From positions 215,350-279,349 of the forward strand of contig QXCR01000019.1 of assembly GCA_004380135.1 (NCBI GenBank): a stretch of 64,000 nt of DNA, read 5' to 3'. The translations under genes and the position numbers were made by a program. Of the stretch, positions 1 to 11,080 are shown piece by piece (the first letter of the stretch is position 1; the number at the start of each line of letters is the position of its first letter). This DNA is from Stemphylium vesicarium (taxonomy: Eukaryota; Ascomycota; Dothideomycetes; Pleosporales; Pleosporaceae). The notes beneath the pieces are model-generated. The model was not told where the DNA came from, ran no database searches, and was given only the letters and a program-made list of their open reading frames with translations.

Positions 1-67
1 GGATGACACCCTGAAAGAGCTTCGTCAACCCCGCAGCCCGCTTCGCTGCAGCTTCCTGGTCCGCCAT
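1..67 (-). CDS. 5' fragment of an unidentified gene
   Basis: An ATG at 65-67 on the minus strand, in the context AAACATGG, opens a frame that runs off the window edge. It encodes 22 residues beginning MADQEAAAKRAAGLTK. The stretch is rich in Ala and Lys and looks like a protein start rather than noise, but it is too short to assign. It would be transcribed away from the gene at 443. I do not recognise the family. Confidence 0.45.
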   Translation of the reverse strand, partial: MADQEAAAKRAAGLTKLFQGVI

Positions 68-442
68 GTTTGTGGTGTGTGGTATTGTATAATGAGATGA
101 TTTATCACAGGCAATCTAGAATGTGTGTATTCCCTAAACTTCTCCAATGGAGAACGTTGGTTCTTTTGAAGTACTAAGATCAGGGTGGGGGAAAGGGTTA
201 CACAAGGTCCAGCGCATACGAGACGCTTCTTTGATAGCAGGCTGTGCAAACGATTGGAAGACAGTCGCCGGTCAACATGCAGCAAAGCGTATGTTTATGT
301 CTGCCTGCATCCTCCGGTGAGCCTTGTATGGTCCTGGACGAATTGGAGCCTATGAGACGTGTGTTGTGCCACCTGCGTGTTGAGCAAACCACGCCACAAA
401 GGTTCAGCCTCGTCTAGGCAGCATCAACTACTTGAGTTCATC
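68..442. other. Intergenic region
   Basis: This is the putative divergent promoter between the minus-strand fragment and the plus-strand gene at 443. The short ORFs here show no family signature and no in-frame ATG that extends the downstream gene. I saw no RNA gene. Confidence 0.5.
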
Positions 443-2036
443 ATGTCGCGCAGTTTACGGCAAAACTGCTCAGCCTCGAATCCAACTTCAAGCACCATCT
501 CAGAGACCACCGCAATGTCCTCAATGGCTTCATTTTCAGGCAGCAGTAGGGGCGGCTTTGCTCCTCGGCGAGGTCGGGGTCGCGGTGGCAGGGTTCCTCA
601 TTTCAGCAAGCCGAAAGAACAGGTAAAGCCGGACATTCACAAGAATCCGCTTGGAAAACTTGTGAAGATCTTTCACGTATCAGACCTGGAAGCTGGGCCA
701 GGACGTGCACCGCCAGATACAGAGATATCCGACTGTCAGTATGTGGCGTCTTACAGTTGGCTCAACAGCCAAACTCCTACCATCATTGTGCCGGGTGAGC
801 TCTTCTTCACATACAAGCACCCCTCTAAGCTAAAATATCTTAGGAAAACCTCCGCAGTGGACCCCCCTGCAAACTCCACGACGCTTGGATGAAGACAGCG
901 GTCGGTACTTCCGCGATCCGAATGCTGCCAAGTTCCCTGAATACCCCATGGCATCTGTAGTACGTGCCATTCTTAAAGCACAACCAGAATATCCTACCGA
1001 GGATATCGATCTGTTCGCTTGCGGTAGCACCCTCGGCAACCTCCTGCGTTTCGCTCGTGGTGTTGATAAAGCCTTTCGCTTCACCGTCGAAGTCGTTCAA
1101 GACACCGTCTTTTTCGTTCGCAAAGAGAACGACCCCAGAGAGATCATCGAGGGTATTCATGGCTTCGGACATACCTTCCCCGAAAACTATACCACCTGGG
1201 AGCAAGACGTGAAAGGCTCTGACACTCATCAACGCATCATGCGATACGCGTTCGGGGGTCTAGAATGTCTCGTACGCTTCGAGAGTGATGGATACATCAA
1301 AGAGTCCTCGAAGAAAAGCAATACGTGTAGCAAGTCTACGTCAGATGAAGATGATCTTCTTCAAGCACTTCAGGATGTGGCCCTTAGCACATCGTCTATC
1401 ATCAAAAACAGCACATCCAACGATCTCATCGTCAAGCGGGGTGGCTCAGAAGTCCCACAGAATTCCATCTTCGACTTGAAAACACGTTCTGGCAGGTACA
1501 AAAAGGACATTGACATGAGCGACATATACCCTCAACTGTGGCTCAAACAGATACCTAACTTCATCGTCGCCTATCATGATGGGGCTGGTCTGTTCCAAGA
1601 CATCCGAGTGCAAAATGTCAAGGACGGTGTCCAAGGCTGGAAGAAGGATAATGTAGACGGGATCCGTCGTTTTGCTGAACTTCTGAATAAGATCTTGGAA
1701 ATTGCGAAGAACAGCGAGGAATCGGTGTTAGATGTGTATTGTCCAGGAGCGGACCGCCTGGAGATCCGAGAACCATTCGGACCTGCTCCAAACGCGTTGC
1801 CGACAGAGCTAAGAAGTTGTTGGAGGGGGAAGGCAGCGCAGGCACTCCCGGCCCATGACAAATTTTTGGCGCCTACGGATGATGTGGAATACCAGTCGTG
1901 TGACAGCGATGATGATTTCGAGTACAGTGGCGACCACGAGCCGGAATACACATTCGGCGTCGACTCAGACGATGAGCCCGACTACACTGCCTGTTCAGCT
2001 CACGATTGTGGATACTGCGGAAAGTGCTCTTACTGA
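443..2036 (+). CDS. Conserved fungal protein, often mislabelled geranylgeranyl pyrophosphate synthetase
   Basis: Two exons, 443-794 and 844-2036, are separated by a 49-nt GTGAGC...TTAG intron; joining them restores the frame and a run reading PPQWTPLQTP. The product is 514 aa from the first in-frame ATG; 515 is an alternative start. Visible parts are an RG-rich N-terminus (RRGRGRGGR, RNA-binding-like), a core with ASYSWLNSQTPTIIVPG, DEDSGRYFRDPNAA, CGSTLGNLLRFARG and YAFGGLECLVRFESDGY, and an acidic Asp/Glu/Ser/Cys tail. From memory this core marks a family expanded in Pezizomycotina and carried in databases under the geranylgeranyl pyrophosphate synthetase name. I see no DDxxD prenyl-diphosphate motif, so that name is not supported. 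Real function unknown. Confidence 0.82.
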
Positions 2037-2447
2037 GACCCGCCATCACGTTGTACCATCTTCTCTGGGCGCAATATGCATGAGGCACAAGTTACTGGAT
2101 AGCCCATGACTGATGACGTAGACGTTGGACCACGCGTACAGTCGCATTACGTGCGACGTTGCAATCATATTATGCAGGGAAGAAACATGGGCCAATCAGT
2201 ATCAGAATACGCGATTTTCCCATTTGCTTAATACGATAGTACAACCATGGTAGATGGGGAGTCTTCGGCTCCTCGCAAGGCGATGAAACCCTCATGCCAT
2301 ATATAATTCATATCACATTTTCTTACTTCATCTCGTTGTGTATCTTTGCTCGCTCGGTGAACGAGAGATATCTACATCCGATGAACAGCACTGCAATTAC
2401 TTTACTTGAACAAACCAAAAGTGAGAAAGCATTCTGCTCATAAATGC
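2037..2447. other. Intergenic region with a TATA-like element
   Basis: No gene is visible. A TATATAA sequence at 2300-2306 lies about 140 nt before the doubtful ORF at 2448 and could serve as its promoter. Confidence 0.4.
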
Positions 2448-2912
2448 ATGCTTCACACTGTATCTCACCCTACAACAGCTGCAGTCATTCATCTCGAAGC
2501 CATGATCAGTTCATACCCCACCAGCTTCAGATGCGCAGCGACCGCGACCGACGGTGCCGCCAGACCTGCAAACCAAGCACATTTGATCCCCCATGACCCT
2601 CCATTGTACCACAAATTGCCAATGTATAAAGAACAACGCCAGGAACGTCACAAAGAACGCCGCAAAGAACAGAGAGAACGAGTGGAAGAGGCTAAGAAGC
2701 GCTGGCGCAACCGGCTACCAAGGGCGGAAGATCAGGCGAAAGACACCTCCGAACAAGAGACGAGACATTTACTAGAGCCTTTGGGGGACGAGATTGAGGG
2801 CTTGGCCGAAAAGTTGCCGCTGGACGCCCAGCCTGTGGAAGGCAATGCTAATGATGTCAAGAGAGAGGAAAAGCAAGACAATTCTGGTGTGATGGATGTG
2901 AAGGCGATGTGA
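2448..2912 (+). CDS. Doubtful small charged coiled-coil protein
   Basis: A single open frame of 154 aa starts at ATG 2448. Residues from about 60 are very rich in Arg, Lys, Glu and Gln (KEQRQERHKERRKEQRERVE) and look like a charged helix or coiled coil; the C-terminus is acidic. Against it: an overlapping ATG at 2444 in another frame, and no recognisable domain. For it: an upstream TATA-like element and codon use not unlike real genes nearby. ATG 2502 is an alternative start. I do not recognise the family. Confidence 0.35.
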   Translation: MLHTVSHPTTAAVIHLEAMISSYPTSFRCAATATDGAARPANQAHLIPHDPPLYHKLPMYKEQRQERHKERRKEQRERVEEAKKRWRNRLPRAEDQAKDTSEQETRHLLEPLGDEIEGLAEKLPLDAQPVEGNANDVKREEKQDNSGVMDVKAM

Positions 2913-4841
2913 AGTGCTTATGAAGGCGGATCAAGAAAGCTAGAAATACAAACCGATAGGCTATTCTATCAATCACGCATGCCTTTCTTAGAGCTAGACA
3001 GGCGAATGCGATGAGGGCCTGTGCAGAACAATGCGCTCCCTGGCGGTCACCTTAGAGCCACGCTCGCGGCCTCCCCTACGAACAATGCTGGGCTGTTAGA
3101 TGCATTTTACCATAACCGAAGCGTACCAGCAATGCCGAAGCGCTAGGTGCCAGCGTTTTTACTGGTACCCCGAAAGCCGCCTTTCATTCGCTAGTGCGCA
3201 CCAAGACCTGAAGGAAAAGCAAATGCCATAATCTCCGGGTTCGCGTTGAGCTCAAAAGAACTCTGTCATGGTATCTTTGACTGGTTTGTTGACACAAGTA
3301 GCAGCTCTAGCTCCAACAAGACGCATGCGGGTGAAGCGAACTGGTTCGGTAGCGGTGAACTGCGTTATTACAAGCTAGAGCATGCCGAAGTGCACGTTCA
3401 GACGATCTCTAGGAAGCTTCTCAACCCCTTTCCAAGCGCGCCGCGTGTCATTAAGAAGACGAAGTTTGTTTACGCTGATCCCACAAGCTCATAATTCTTC
3501 GGCTCCAGGAACCGCTTTCGAGATGCATTCGTGGTGCTCTCACCGAGTAGTCAATTGCCAAGCCCCACAAAGAGTTCTAGCGGTATCGTGGACGAATCCT
3601 GAAAGTTCTTCATACCTCCGGAAAGGCCCAAGTTTTGGCTTCCAACAGCCCATTCATCTTATCATGCGCGCTTTAGTATGACCTGACACCTGGGCGCACT
3701 TTATGATTAGATCGTTGATCTGCAGCGAGCACGCCTTGAGGTGTGTGGGGGGGATATGTAGCCCAAGGCGGAAGGTCATCGGCATGGCGATAAGATTGAG
3801 GGTGTTGTCCCAAAGATGGACGGGACGTACACGATGAAGGAGAGCGTAGCTTCGTAGAAAAAGAGGTCTGCATGCCGGGCGCAGGTGTTGCCTTGGCGTC
3901 GTGTGAATTTGCTAGTCAGGTCGCGGATGGTGCGTGAAGTGGCTAGTGCGGGGCGCACGCGGAGGATGACTCGCATCCGTGCCTCCACGCGCTCAAGTCT
4001 GCTCACTACCACCAAGGCTCCATGATTATCGCCAGCTTCCATCTCTCCATACCCCGCATCGAGCTGAAGATACGGTAATGCGATGATAACCGTATCGCCC
4101 CGCAGTCGCTATCGATATTCAATAAACTATCAATGCGCCGTGCTATGGCCAAGTCGCATGGAAGTACCTCCAAGACGGGTGGCGGCTATCCTACTTCTCA
4201 GCCCTGCCTCACGCGATCATGTTTCTCGTAAAGCTTACACAACGGCTCGGCTCTTTTACACGTTCTGTACCACACATTTCGTTTTTGCCGCGGCAATATG
4301 GCATCATACATGGCACACTCATGGACGTGGCGCTACCGCGCCTGCATACGTGTACAGGGTATTTTAGTCTTTTTGGCCAGATGGGGCACCAACTACTACC
4401 TTCTGGTATAAGAGAAGAGAAAGAGAAAATTCAAATGAGCTATCAGCAAATAAGAAGTGTGATACTGGAGGAATGCAGTATGCCAAGCAGGCAGCCTGAT
4501 CTCACCCTGCATGTGCACAACATTATTTAACACATACACATGCGAACACGCGCAACCAAAAGAGTTCAGTTTGCCGTTTCTTGGTTCGATCTCGGCCCAC
4601 TTTTGTTACTATCAAGCGCGAATAGAGTATCATCTGCGGCAACGACGGCCAACAATTCTCACGATGTTGGGGCCATGCGCGGACCCGGGCAGGGCAAAAG
4701 CAAAGCATCCCCAAATTATAAAGCAAAAGCTATATCACGTCTTGTCGGAATTCTCAGAGCAATCAGTCGTCTGAGCTCGCGTCGCAACTACCGTTTGCTT
4801 TTCTTTTGCATCTCTAGCAACCTCTTTTATATATCATTGTA
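2913..4841. other. Gene-poor stretch of 1.9 kb
   Basis: Only short overlapping ORFs in all frames, none with a family signature, a signal peptide or consistent splice sites. The last part holds the promoter of the oxidase at 4842. I see no repeat or transposon in it. Confidence 0.5.
4717..4722 (+). promoter_or_regulatory. TATA box candidate of the oxidase gene
   Basis: TATAAA about 120 nt upstream of the ATG at 4842, a usual spacing for a TATA box plus a short 5' leader in filamentous fungi. Assigned by position only. Confidence 0.35.
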
Positions 4842-6380
4842 ATGTTTTCCTTTCTGAGGACAGCGGCAGCTTTGCTGTCGTTTCTCTCCTCTCTCACACT
4901 CGCTCAGCAACCCGCCAATCTCGGATCATGGAGTCCTGTCATCAACTTTCCCATCATCCCAGTGGCGGCATACATCGTTCCAGAGTACCCATCGCCATCG
5001 CGAATGATGGTGTACTCGGCCTTTTCACCAACTGCATTCGGAGGTGAACGTGGTCTCACTCAATTCGCAGAGTACAACTTCGTTACTGGCGAAATGTCCA
5101 CGCGCGAAGTCTCCGAGACGAAACACGACATGTTTTGCCCAGGCATGAACTCTCTAGGCGACGGCCGTCTAATCATCACCGGAGGAAGCAATGCTGAGAA
5201 GACGACTATCTATCAACCAAATGACAACACCTTCGTCCCCGGACCGGATATGAAAGTCCAACGGGGATACCAGACCAGCTCTATCTTGTCCAACGGCAAG
5301 GTCTTCACGATTGGCGGATCGTGGAGTGGTCCCGTCGGCGGAAAGCCTGGAGAGATCTATGACCCAGTAGCAAACACTTGGACCCTCCTGCCTGGCGCTG
5401 CTGTTGAGCCCATGTTGACGTACGACCACGAAGGCGTATACCGAGAGGACAACCACGCTTGGCTCTTCCCTTGGCGTAATGGCACCGTCTTCCAAGCCGG
5501 GCCTAGCAAGGCAATGAACTGGTACTATACTGATAACGAAGGCGGTGTCAGCCCAGCCGGAATCCGAGACCCTGACAACGACGCCATGTGCGGTGTTCAC
5601 GTTATGTACGATGTCGGCAAGATCTTTTCTGCGGGAGGAGCACAATACTACTACAAATCTCCTGGACTCAGTGTCGCGCATTTGATCGAGATCGACTACG
5701 TCGGTGCACCCGCAGCGGTTGAAAGAATCGCAGATATGCATCAGGCCCGCGCCTTCGCAAACGTGGTTGTCCTTCCCGACGGGAAGATCCTCATCACTGG
5801 CGGACAAGGATGGGCCGAAGGCTTCACGGACATCGCACCCATCTTCACTCCCGAGCTTTTCGATCCGGTCACGCAGACCTTTACCGAGTTAGCCGCCGAG
5901 GCCATACCAAGAAATTACCATTCCGTCTCCATCCTATTGCCTGATGGAACAGTCTTCAGTGGTGGCGGCGGTCTCTGCTGGGATGATGGCACCGGTGATC
6001 CATCTCAGCACTGCCGCGACACAGTCGACCACCCCAACGGCCAAATCTTTACGCCACCCTATCTACTTACCGGCGCTCCCAGGCCGGTCATTCAAAACAT
6101 TGTTTCTGTCAGCGTCGCGCCTGGTGGCCAGCTGGATGTCACAATGGAGGGCACTGCCGAAGGCGTTTCCTTCTCTTTGATCAGAATCGGAAGTGTCACA
6201 CACAGCATCAACAGCGATCAGAGGCGCGTGCCGCTCCAAGGCACTGTTAACGGGCAGAACGTTGTATTGCCTATCATCAATGACCAGGGTGTCATGCTGC
6301 CTGGAGCATGGTACCTCTTCGCCATTAGTGTGGAAGGCGTGCCCAGCATCGCTAGGACGGTTTACATGCAGCAGATCTAG
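4842..6380 (+). CDS. Secreted copper-radical oxidase of the galactose oxidase type (AA5_2)
   Basis: An intronless 512-aa protein with a signal peptide (cut near residue 21, LTLAQ) and kelch-like beta-propeller repeats. All active-site residues of galactose oxidase appear in matching motifs: Cys99 (MFCPGMN) and Tyr143 (RGYQTSS) for the Cys-Tyr cofactor, Trp161 stacking on it (FTIGGSWSG), Tyr359 and His360 (RNYHSVS) and His454 (SVTHSINSDQRR) for copper. It should oxidise a primary alcohol, such as C6 of galactose or a small or aryl alcohol, to the aldehyde with release of H2O2 outside the cell. The N-terminal CBM32 domain of classical galactose oxidase is missing. The retained Trp argues for sugar-type substrates, while the missing CBM resembles the alcohol-oxidase branch; the substrate is open. 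Confidence 0.92.
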   Translation: MFSFLRTAAALLSFLSSLTLAQQPANLGSWSPVINFPIIPVAAYIVPEYPSPSRMMVYSAFSPTAFGGERGLTQFAEYNFVTGEMSTREVSETKHDMFCPGMNSLGDGRLIITGGSNAEKTTIYQPNDNTFVPGPDMKVQRGYQTSSILSNGKVFTIGGSWSGPVGGKPGEIYDPVANTWTLLPGAAVEPMLTYDHEGVYREDNHAWLFPWRNGTVFQAGPSKAMNWYYTDNEGGVSPAGIRDPDNDAMCGVHVMYDVGKIFSAGGAQYYYKSPGLSVAHLIEIDYVGAPAAVERIADMHQARAFANVVVLPDGKILITGGQGWAEGFTDIAPIFTPELFDPVTQTFTELAAEAIPRNYHSVSILLPDGTVFSGGGGLCWDDGTGDPSQHCRDTVDHPNGQIFTPPYLLTGAPRPVIQNIVSVSVAPGGQLDVTMEGTAEGVSFSLIRIGSVTHSINSDQRRVPLQGTVNGQNVVLPIINDQGVMLPGAWYLFAISVEGVPSIARTVYMQQI

Positions 6381-6617
6381 TAGTTGCAACAAGTAGTACT
6401 TTGGTGGCAAAAGCAAAACAGTCATAGTCATGATTAAATTTAGTCTGTAATGATATTGAAGTCGACCTTTTTCGTTCATACGTGACCGCAGTGCTGGCCG
6501 ACGAGATTCGCTTCCAAGATAGACATTACTTTGTAAATTATTGCTAATTCCATACGTTTGAATGACCATATGTTCCATCCCGAGTGACACAAAGGCCACG
6601 CCAGGGCCACTAATGAG

Positions 6618-7510
6618 TTACAAAGGTCCCCTCTCCATATCCTGTAACGTATCCCTTCCACTTCCCGTTTCGGAACCCTCATTCAATTCCTTCTTCTTTT
6701 CAACAACCTTCTCATCCCTCTTCTCCGCAGGGGGTGCAGGCGGAATTTGCGCAACCCAGAACTTGGGATACTGCCTCTGAATATTCATCAACAGCATAGC
6801 ACTCACCAAGACTATGGTCGAACTGAGCAGAAGCACTGGCAAGAAATACCATCGCAATGCCCAGATGTGCTGATCAATACAAGGTAGCAGTGCGGTCGCT
6901 CCTGCGGGTGGATGCGTCGTTTTCGTTAGATGCATGACTACCAAGGCAATGGCCGTTGCGAGGGAAGCTGCGAGCCATTGAAGAGGAGGGAAGGGTTCAG
7001 CTTCGAGGTCGAACTGGAAGATGGTGGCGATTATGACGCCGATTAGGCCGCTGAAGAAGTGACCAAAGATTAAAGAGCGGGGTTGGGCTAGAGGCACGTC
7101 GATAGCGCCGTAACAGAGGATTGCTGAAGCGCCCTTTTCAGAAGTTATGTTAGCATAGCTTTCCCTTTTACTGCGTTTCTCATATCCAATGTCTCCATTC
7201 TCATCTCATATTCCTCTTCCTGCTCCTAGAATTTCACAAAGCCAAGAAAGGATGCGTTGCTTACAAAAGAAGCAATGATTGGTGGTACAGCACGACTCCT
7301 GAAATACTCAGTGTGCCCGAAAATCGCCAAGATGACACTGAGTCCGCAAAAAGCGCCGATGAAGCCCCACAAACAGACGATCCACGTGCGGGACGGTGGT
7401 GAAGCGTTCGATCGGTACCCGAGCCAATGGCTAATGGATGGAGGAAGACGTGCAAGGCATCGTTGAATGACGCGCTCAGCAGGGACGAGAGGGTCCCATA
7501 TCGGCATCAT
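6618..7510 (-). CDS. HPP family membrane protein
   Basis: Two exons, 7510-7265 and 7133-6618, joined across a 131-nt GTAAGC...AAAAG intron in phase 0, give 253 aa. The N-terminus has the family's PLVPAERV...LPPSISHWLGYR block, followed by about four to five membrane spans. The name-giving motif is at about residues 155-160 (THPPAGATALLP). The tail after about residue 205 is charged and hydrophilic. HPP proteins are small integral membrane proteins; plant members have been linked to nitrite transport into plastids, but the fungal role is not settled. The gene is convergent with the oxidase at 4842, with 237 nt between the stops. Confidence 0.87.
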
Positions 7511-8414
7511 GGAGACGAGAGGCGGTTTGGTACAGATGTAAATATTACTTTCGCGGCGTCGGGTTTGACGACTAAAAGATTACGAAATACAATATTGGCG
7601 CTGAGAACAAATGGTAGAGACGTCTAAAACACAGCTGTCAACGACTGGCGATGTTGATGGGCAGACGGGCAGGTCGCAAAGCCAAGCAGCAAAGAGGAAG
7701 GAAGAAAAGCTTCGTGAAAGCATGGACGCGGTAGAACCTCTAAGAGAGGAAAATAACGTCGGGCAAAAGGGAACGTCACCATCACAAATCAAGCCTGGAT
7801 CATGCACCCCAGAATAATAGCGCGTGGCCGTTCCGCTTCTAGTGCTACTAACGTCACCCGCCGCGGCATCGCATCATGAGGCCTCGATGATCCATGTTTG
7901 CTGAATTTCGCGTTCAACACCGTGGCGCGCAGGAGATTTCCTGAGCGATTGCGAATGACATTGTTGATTAACGAGCTGGAAGAGTTTGGTATGAAGATAC
8001 GATGAGGACATTCTTTGAGGTCATAGACGCACGCGCATAGGGAAGTTTTCTCAAGGGGGGGGGGGGGGGGTTGCGGATGATGGTTTGCGACGCGGAGAGA
8101 AAGGGAGCTAATTAGCTAATATCCCGAAACTCACCCACGTTTCGCGCGAATCTCGCCGAAATGCGGCATCACCACTTTTGGCTGCTCAACCTCACGGATA
8201 TGTCAACAAAGGCAGCTGGACACAAGATATTAAAGTGATGATATTAAAGTACGGTTGTGTCTCTGTGCGAGACTGAGAATAGGCCTACCATGACTATACG
8301 TACATTCGTCGCATCATCCAACTGTTACCGCGATTAGAACACCCGAAACACCTCGCTAAAGCCCAAGACGTGGCATGCATTTTACTCAAAAAGTCATGAA
8401 TCCTATCTTCGCAT
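7511..8414. other. Intergenic region with a poly-G tract
   Basis: This region holds the promoter of the HPP gene and the 3' flank of the receptor gene. It contains a 16-G run (8055-8070) and two copies of GATATTAAAGT near 8225-8250. No convincing gene. Confidence 0.5.
8055..8070 (+). repeat. Homopolymer of 16 G
   Basis: An uninterrupted run of 16 G in intergenic DNA. It could fold as a G-quadruplex or simply be an unstable, assembly-prone tract. Confidence 0.9.
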
Positions 8415-9533
8415 TCATACCGCGTGCCAAGATTGGTTGTGTTGATCTTTCGGCAAAGTAGAATTCGAGCCTTTCGTGCCCAGCGCGTGAGCCACAGAAT
8501 CGACTCTCACGTTGCCCTTCGCCGTTGCCTTGGTGCTGTCTGCGCCTGCATCACTATTCCTATCATCGACATCATCTTTCACAGTTGGCAAGCTCATATC
8601 CGCGACACAGCTCGGCTTGGTCAGCTGGTGCTCCTTCAGTAAGCCCATCTTCTTCAGCCAATTCTCCACGGGGCTCTTGAGCCAAGGAAGCGAGGTAGCA
8701 ATGATGCCGACCTCTTCCTCAAGCTTGGCCCACAAAGAAGGTACGATCGTCGCTTGCATCACGTCGCCTTCGCCAAACGAGGTGAATGTGGACATTTTGG
8801 CGCAGTTGACTGCCGTTGCAAAGAGGCCGAGGGCCATGAGCACTCCGATGAGCATCTTTTCCGATTGAGAGCGGTTGAGGTTGCGAACCAAACGGATAGG
8901 CATCAGTGATAATGTCAAGTCCATGGTGATGTAGACGGCTAAGCGGGAGATCAGTGAGGCTCAAACTATGTGGTATGCAAAAGAAGGCTTACCTCCTATG
9001 ACCCAACCGTAAGTGACAATGGGGTCCAAGTTCCAGCACTTCGAGCTGATACCCGTATCCCAGTTCGAGCTGACTGGAGTGCATTGTGCGAACTGGATCA
9101 CAAAATAACTCGCTGAGATCAGGGTCTGGAAGCCCATGATGAAGTACAGAGGCCATCGCCAAAGCCTTTCAGTACCGAAACGCAGTAGTGAGCACGCGAC
9201 AGACAAGCGTACGAGCCATAACGTGATAAGCCAGACGGTTTGGAGTGCGAACTGGAGCCTCAGCGTCTGCTTGAGATCCTCTGGTGTAAAGTATGCTGCA
9301 GGTTTGCCCCACCCATATGCGGTCGACGCAATGGCAAGGCAGATGCCGACCAGGGAGAGAGGTTCGGCGAAGACGATGATCCAATCGTCAAGATATAAGC
9401 TCCCTGTTCGAGTGATGCGGGTATAGATGCGGGCGATGACCAGGAAGAGTGCGACCACACCAAAAGATACGACTGGTCCAAGATAGATGGCGGCCTTATT
9501 AGAGTAAGGCGGCATGGCCATTGGGTCGGCCAT
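8415..9533 (-). CDS. PTH11-like / fungal rhodopsin-domain membrane protein
   Basis: Exons 9533-8993 and 8938-8415 join through a 54-nt GTAAGC...TTAG intron to give 354 aa. Membrane spans are visible at about residues 13-35, 50-75, 95-120, 130-155, 175-195 and 210-230, with a weaker seventh. The LDDWIIVFAEP motif after span 1 and the conserved Cys before span 5 (SKCWNLDP) are typical of the fungal rhodopsin/PTH11-like family. These are putative G-protein-coupled receptors for surface or nutrient cues. The C-terminal 100 residues are hydrophilic and Ser/Thr/Asp-rich. The start was set at the first ATG (9533). No ligand can be inferred. Confidence 0.83.
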
Positions 9534-10790
9534 GGCGTTATATTGCAAAAGTGTTCAAGTCGAGACCCAAAAAGAAAGGATATCTGGCCGCTTGGGGTAT
9601 CGAAGTCGTTTTGACACTACGCGCAGCTAGTTGTCATGGGTACGGAAAGAGACTCAAGGGTTCCTCGTGTGGCGTGAGCACGAACCAAGATGGTATACCC
9701 GGCGACTAAGAACGGGTATCTCCCGCAGAAAAGTAAAGTTGCGGGTACGAAAAGGTTGACAGAATGGAACGAGAAGTCTTGACACCCCAGAGAGATAGAG
9801 AAGCCTGGAAGTTTGCAGCTCGGGATCAGGCCGACAAGCGCTATATACGGACCGCCCGCGACCTTCGTATTTCCTGCGCTCTGCCGTGCAGACGGTCAAC
9901 GGACGAGGCGCCCGGCCATGTGCCCATTGAAGGTTACCGACCTTCAGAAGGTTCAAACCTTCGATCCTTTGGCGCGGAGACGAGGTTGCGCAATGCAGAT
10001 TCAGTGGGGAACGGAACCGTTGCTTTGACACCAAAAAGTCCATTTGGGCACCCACCTCCATGTGTCGCCGTGGATGAACCGTTATCCACGCGCAACTAGC
10101 TCTTGATTGAGTTTAGGTGCTGCTTGACTGGGTATAGAAGAGCTATAATGGACTGCGGCTAAGCCTCGCAAAGACGGGGAGCTCGCGTGGCATGATTCAG
10201 GAACCCGGCTACACTGAAGCAGCCGCTCCGTTTCGCTCCTTGTCAATCGCCCCTGAATTGAGCAACTTTTCCCAAATCCTTCATGCTCTGGATGCACTCC
10301 AAGGGAATATGTTGTACGACAAATACCCCACGTTGCGATGTTGTACGACGACTCTGGGGAGGATATTGCTGGAACGGAGAACTAATTAGACGGTATTGCT
10401 GCGTGGTACGACCGCTGTTAGCGATATGCTCGTAACCCCGAAATTTGCATCCATCTATTCGCTTCGCTTCGCGGTGCTCTATTTTGCCCGTCCAATCGGT
10501 CCAGGCGCCCGTTAACCTGGCCCCGCCGACGGCAGTACGTGCTTCCCGTTGACCGCGCGGTCGTGATGTGATCTGAAGCGTTGCAGCTGGGCGCAGTGAT
10601 TGGTGGTAATGCTGTATAACGAGTCGTGATAGCATCCAGGAGGATGGTAACTTGACATGTGGGGTGACCGCATCGTGTGTGAAACGTGCTTGTTAGGAAC
10701 TAACTGCCTGTTGAGGCTCCATGGAGCTCGGGCGGAAGAGCGCGGAAGAGAGAACACCAGTTACAGCACAAGTAACGTGCGGGATCAGTA
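9534..10790. other. Gene-poor stretch
   Basis: Short ORFs only, none recognisable. It separates the receptor gene from the transposon remnant. No tRNA seen. Confidence 0.45.
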
Positions 10791-11080
10791 AGCGGGCCAC
10801 CCCACCTAACTTGACACGACCCTCCACGCGATAGTTTCACAACAATGTTAGGTAATAGAATAGTACTTTAGAGATAGCTAGTCTATTGCTATCTACATTA
10901 ATCTCTTCTATGTCCTTGAATATGGCACTTCGTACACGTTGGTGGTGCGCGCTGACGTCCCTGAGTAGCCTGAGCTTGTTCAGCCTCTGCGACCACCCTT
11001 TCTGTCTCTATAGTGAGCTGCTGGCCTTGCATGACGCTGATTAATAGTTCGGATAAACTTGTGCCACCGAGATCTGTAAT
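10791..11080 (-). mobile_element. 3' remnant of a pogo/Fot1-type DNA transposon
   Basis: On the minus strand from 11080 to 10898 there are about 60 open codons ending in a zinc-knuckle-like tail, RAPPTCTKCHIQGHRRD then stop. Preceded by a Gln/Glu/Ala-rich helix, this is the pattern at the C-terminus of fungal pogo/Fot1 DDE transposases. Just upstream the frame meets a TAG, and I find no DDE catalytic core nearby, so the element is truncated. Downstream, a GC-rich end beginning TA-AGCGGGCCAC at 10789 may be its terminal repeat at a TA target, but I found no matching inverted copy. Confidence 0.55.

Noticed and set aside
3776..4042. 88-codon minus-strand ORF in the gap before the oxidase gene
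   Set aside because: No family signature or splice partner found; Arg/Thr-rich composition is compatible with chance.
5169..5807. 212-codon ORF on the minus strand
   Set aside because: It is the antisense shadow of the copper-radical oxidase, which has signal peptide and full active-site motifs on the plus strand.
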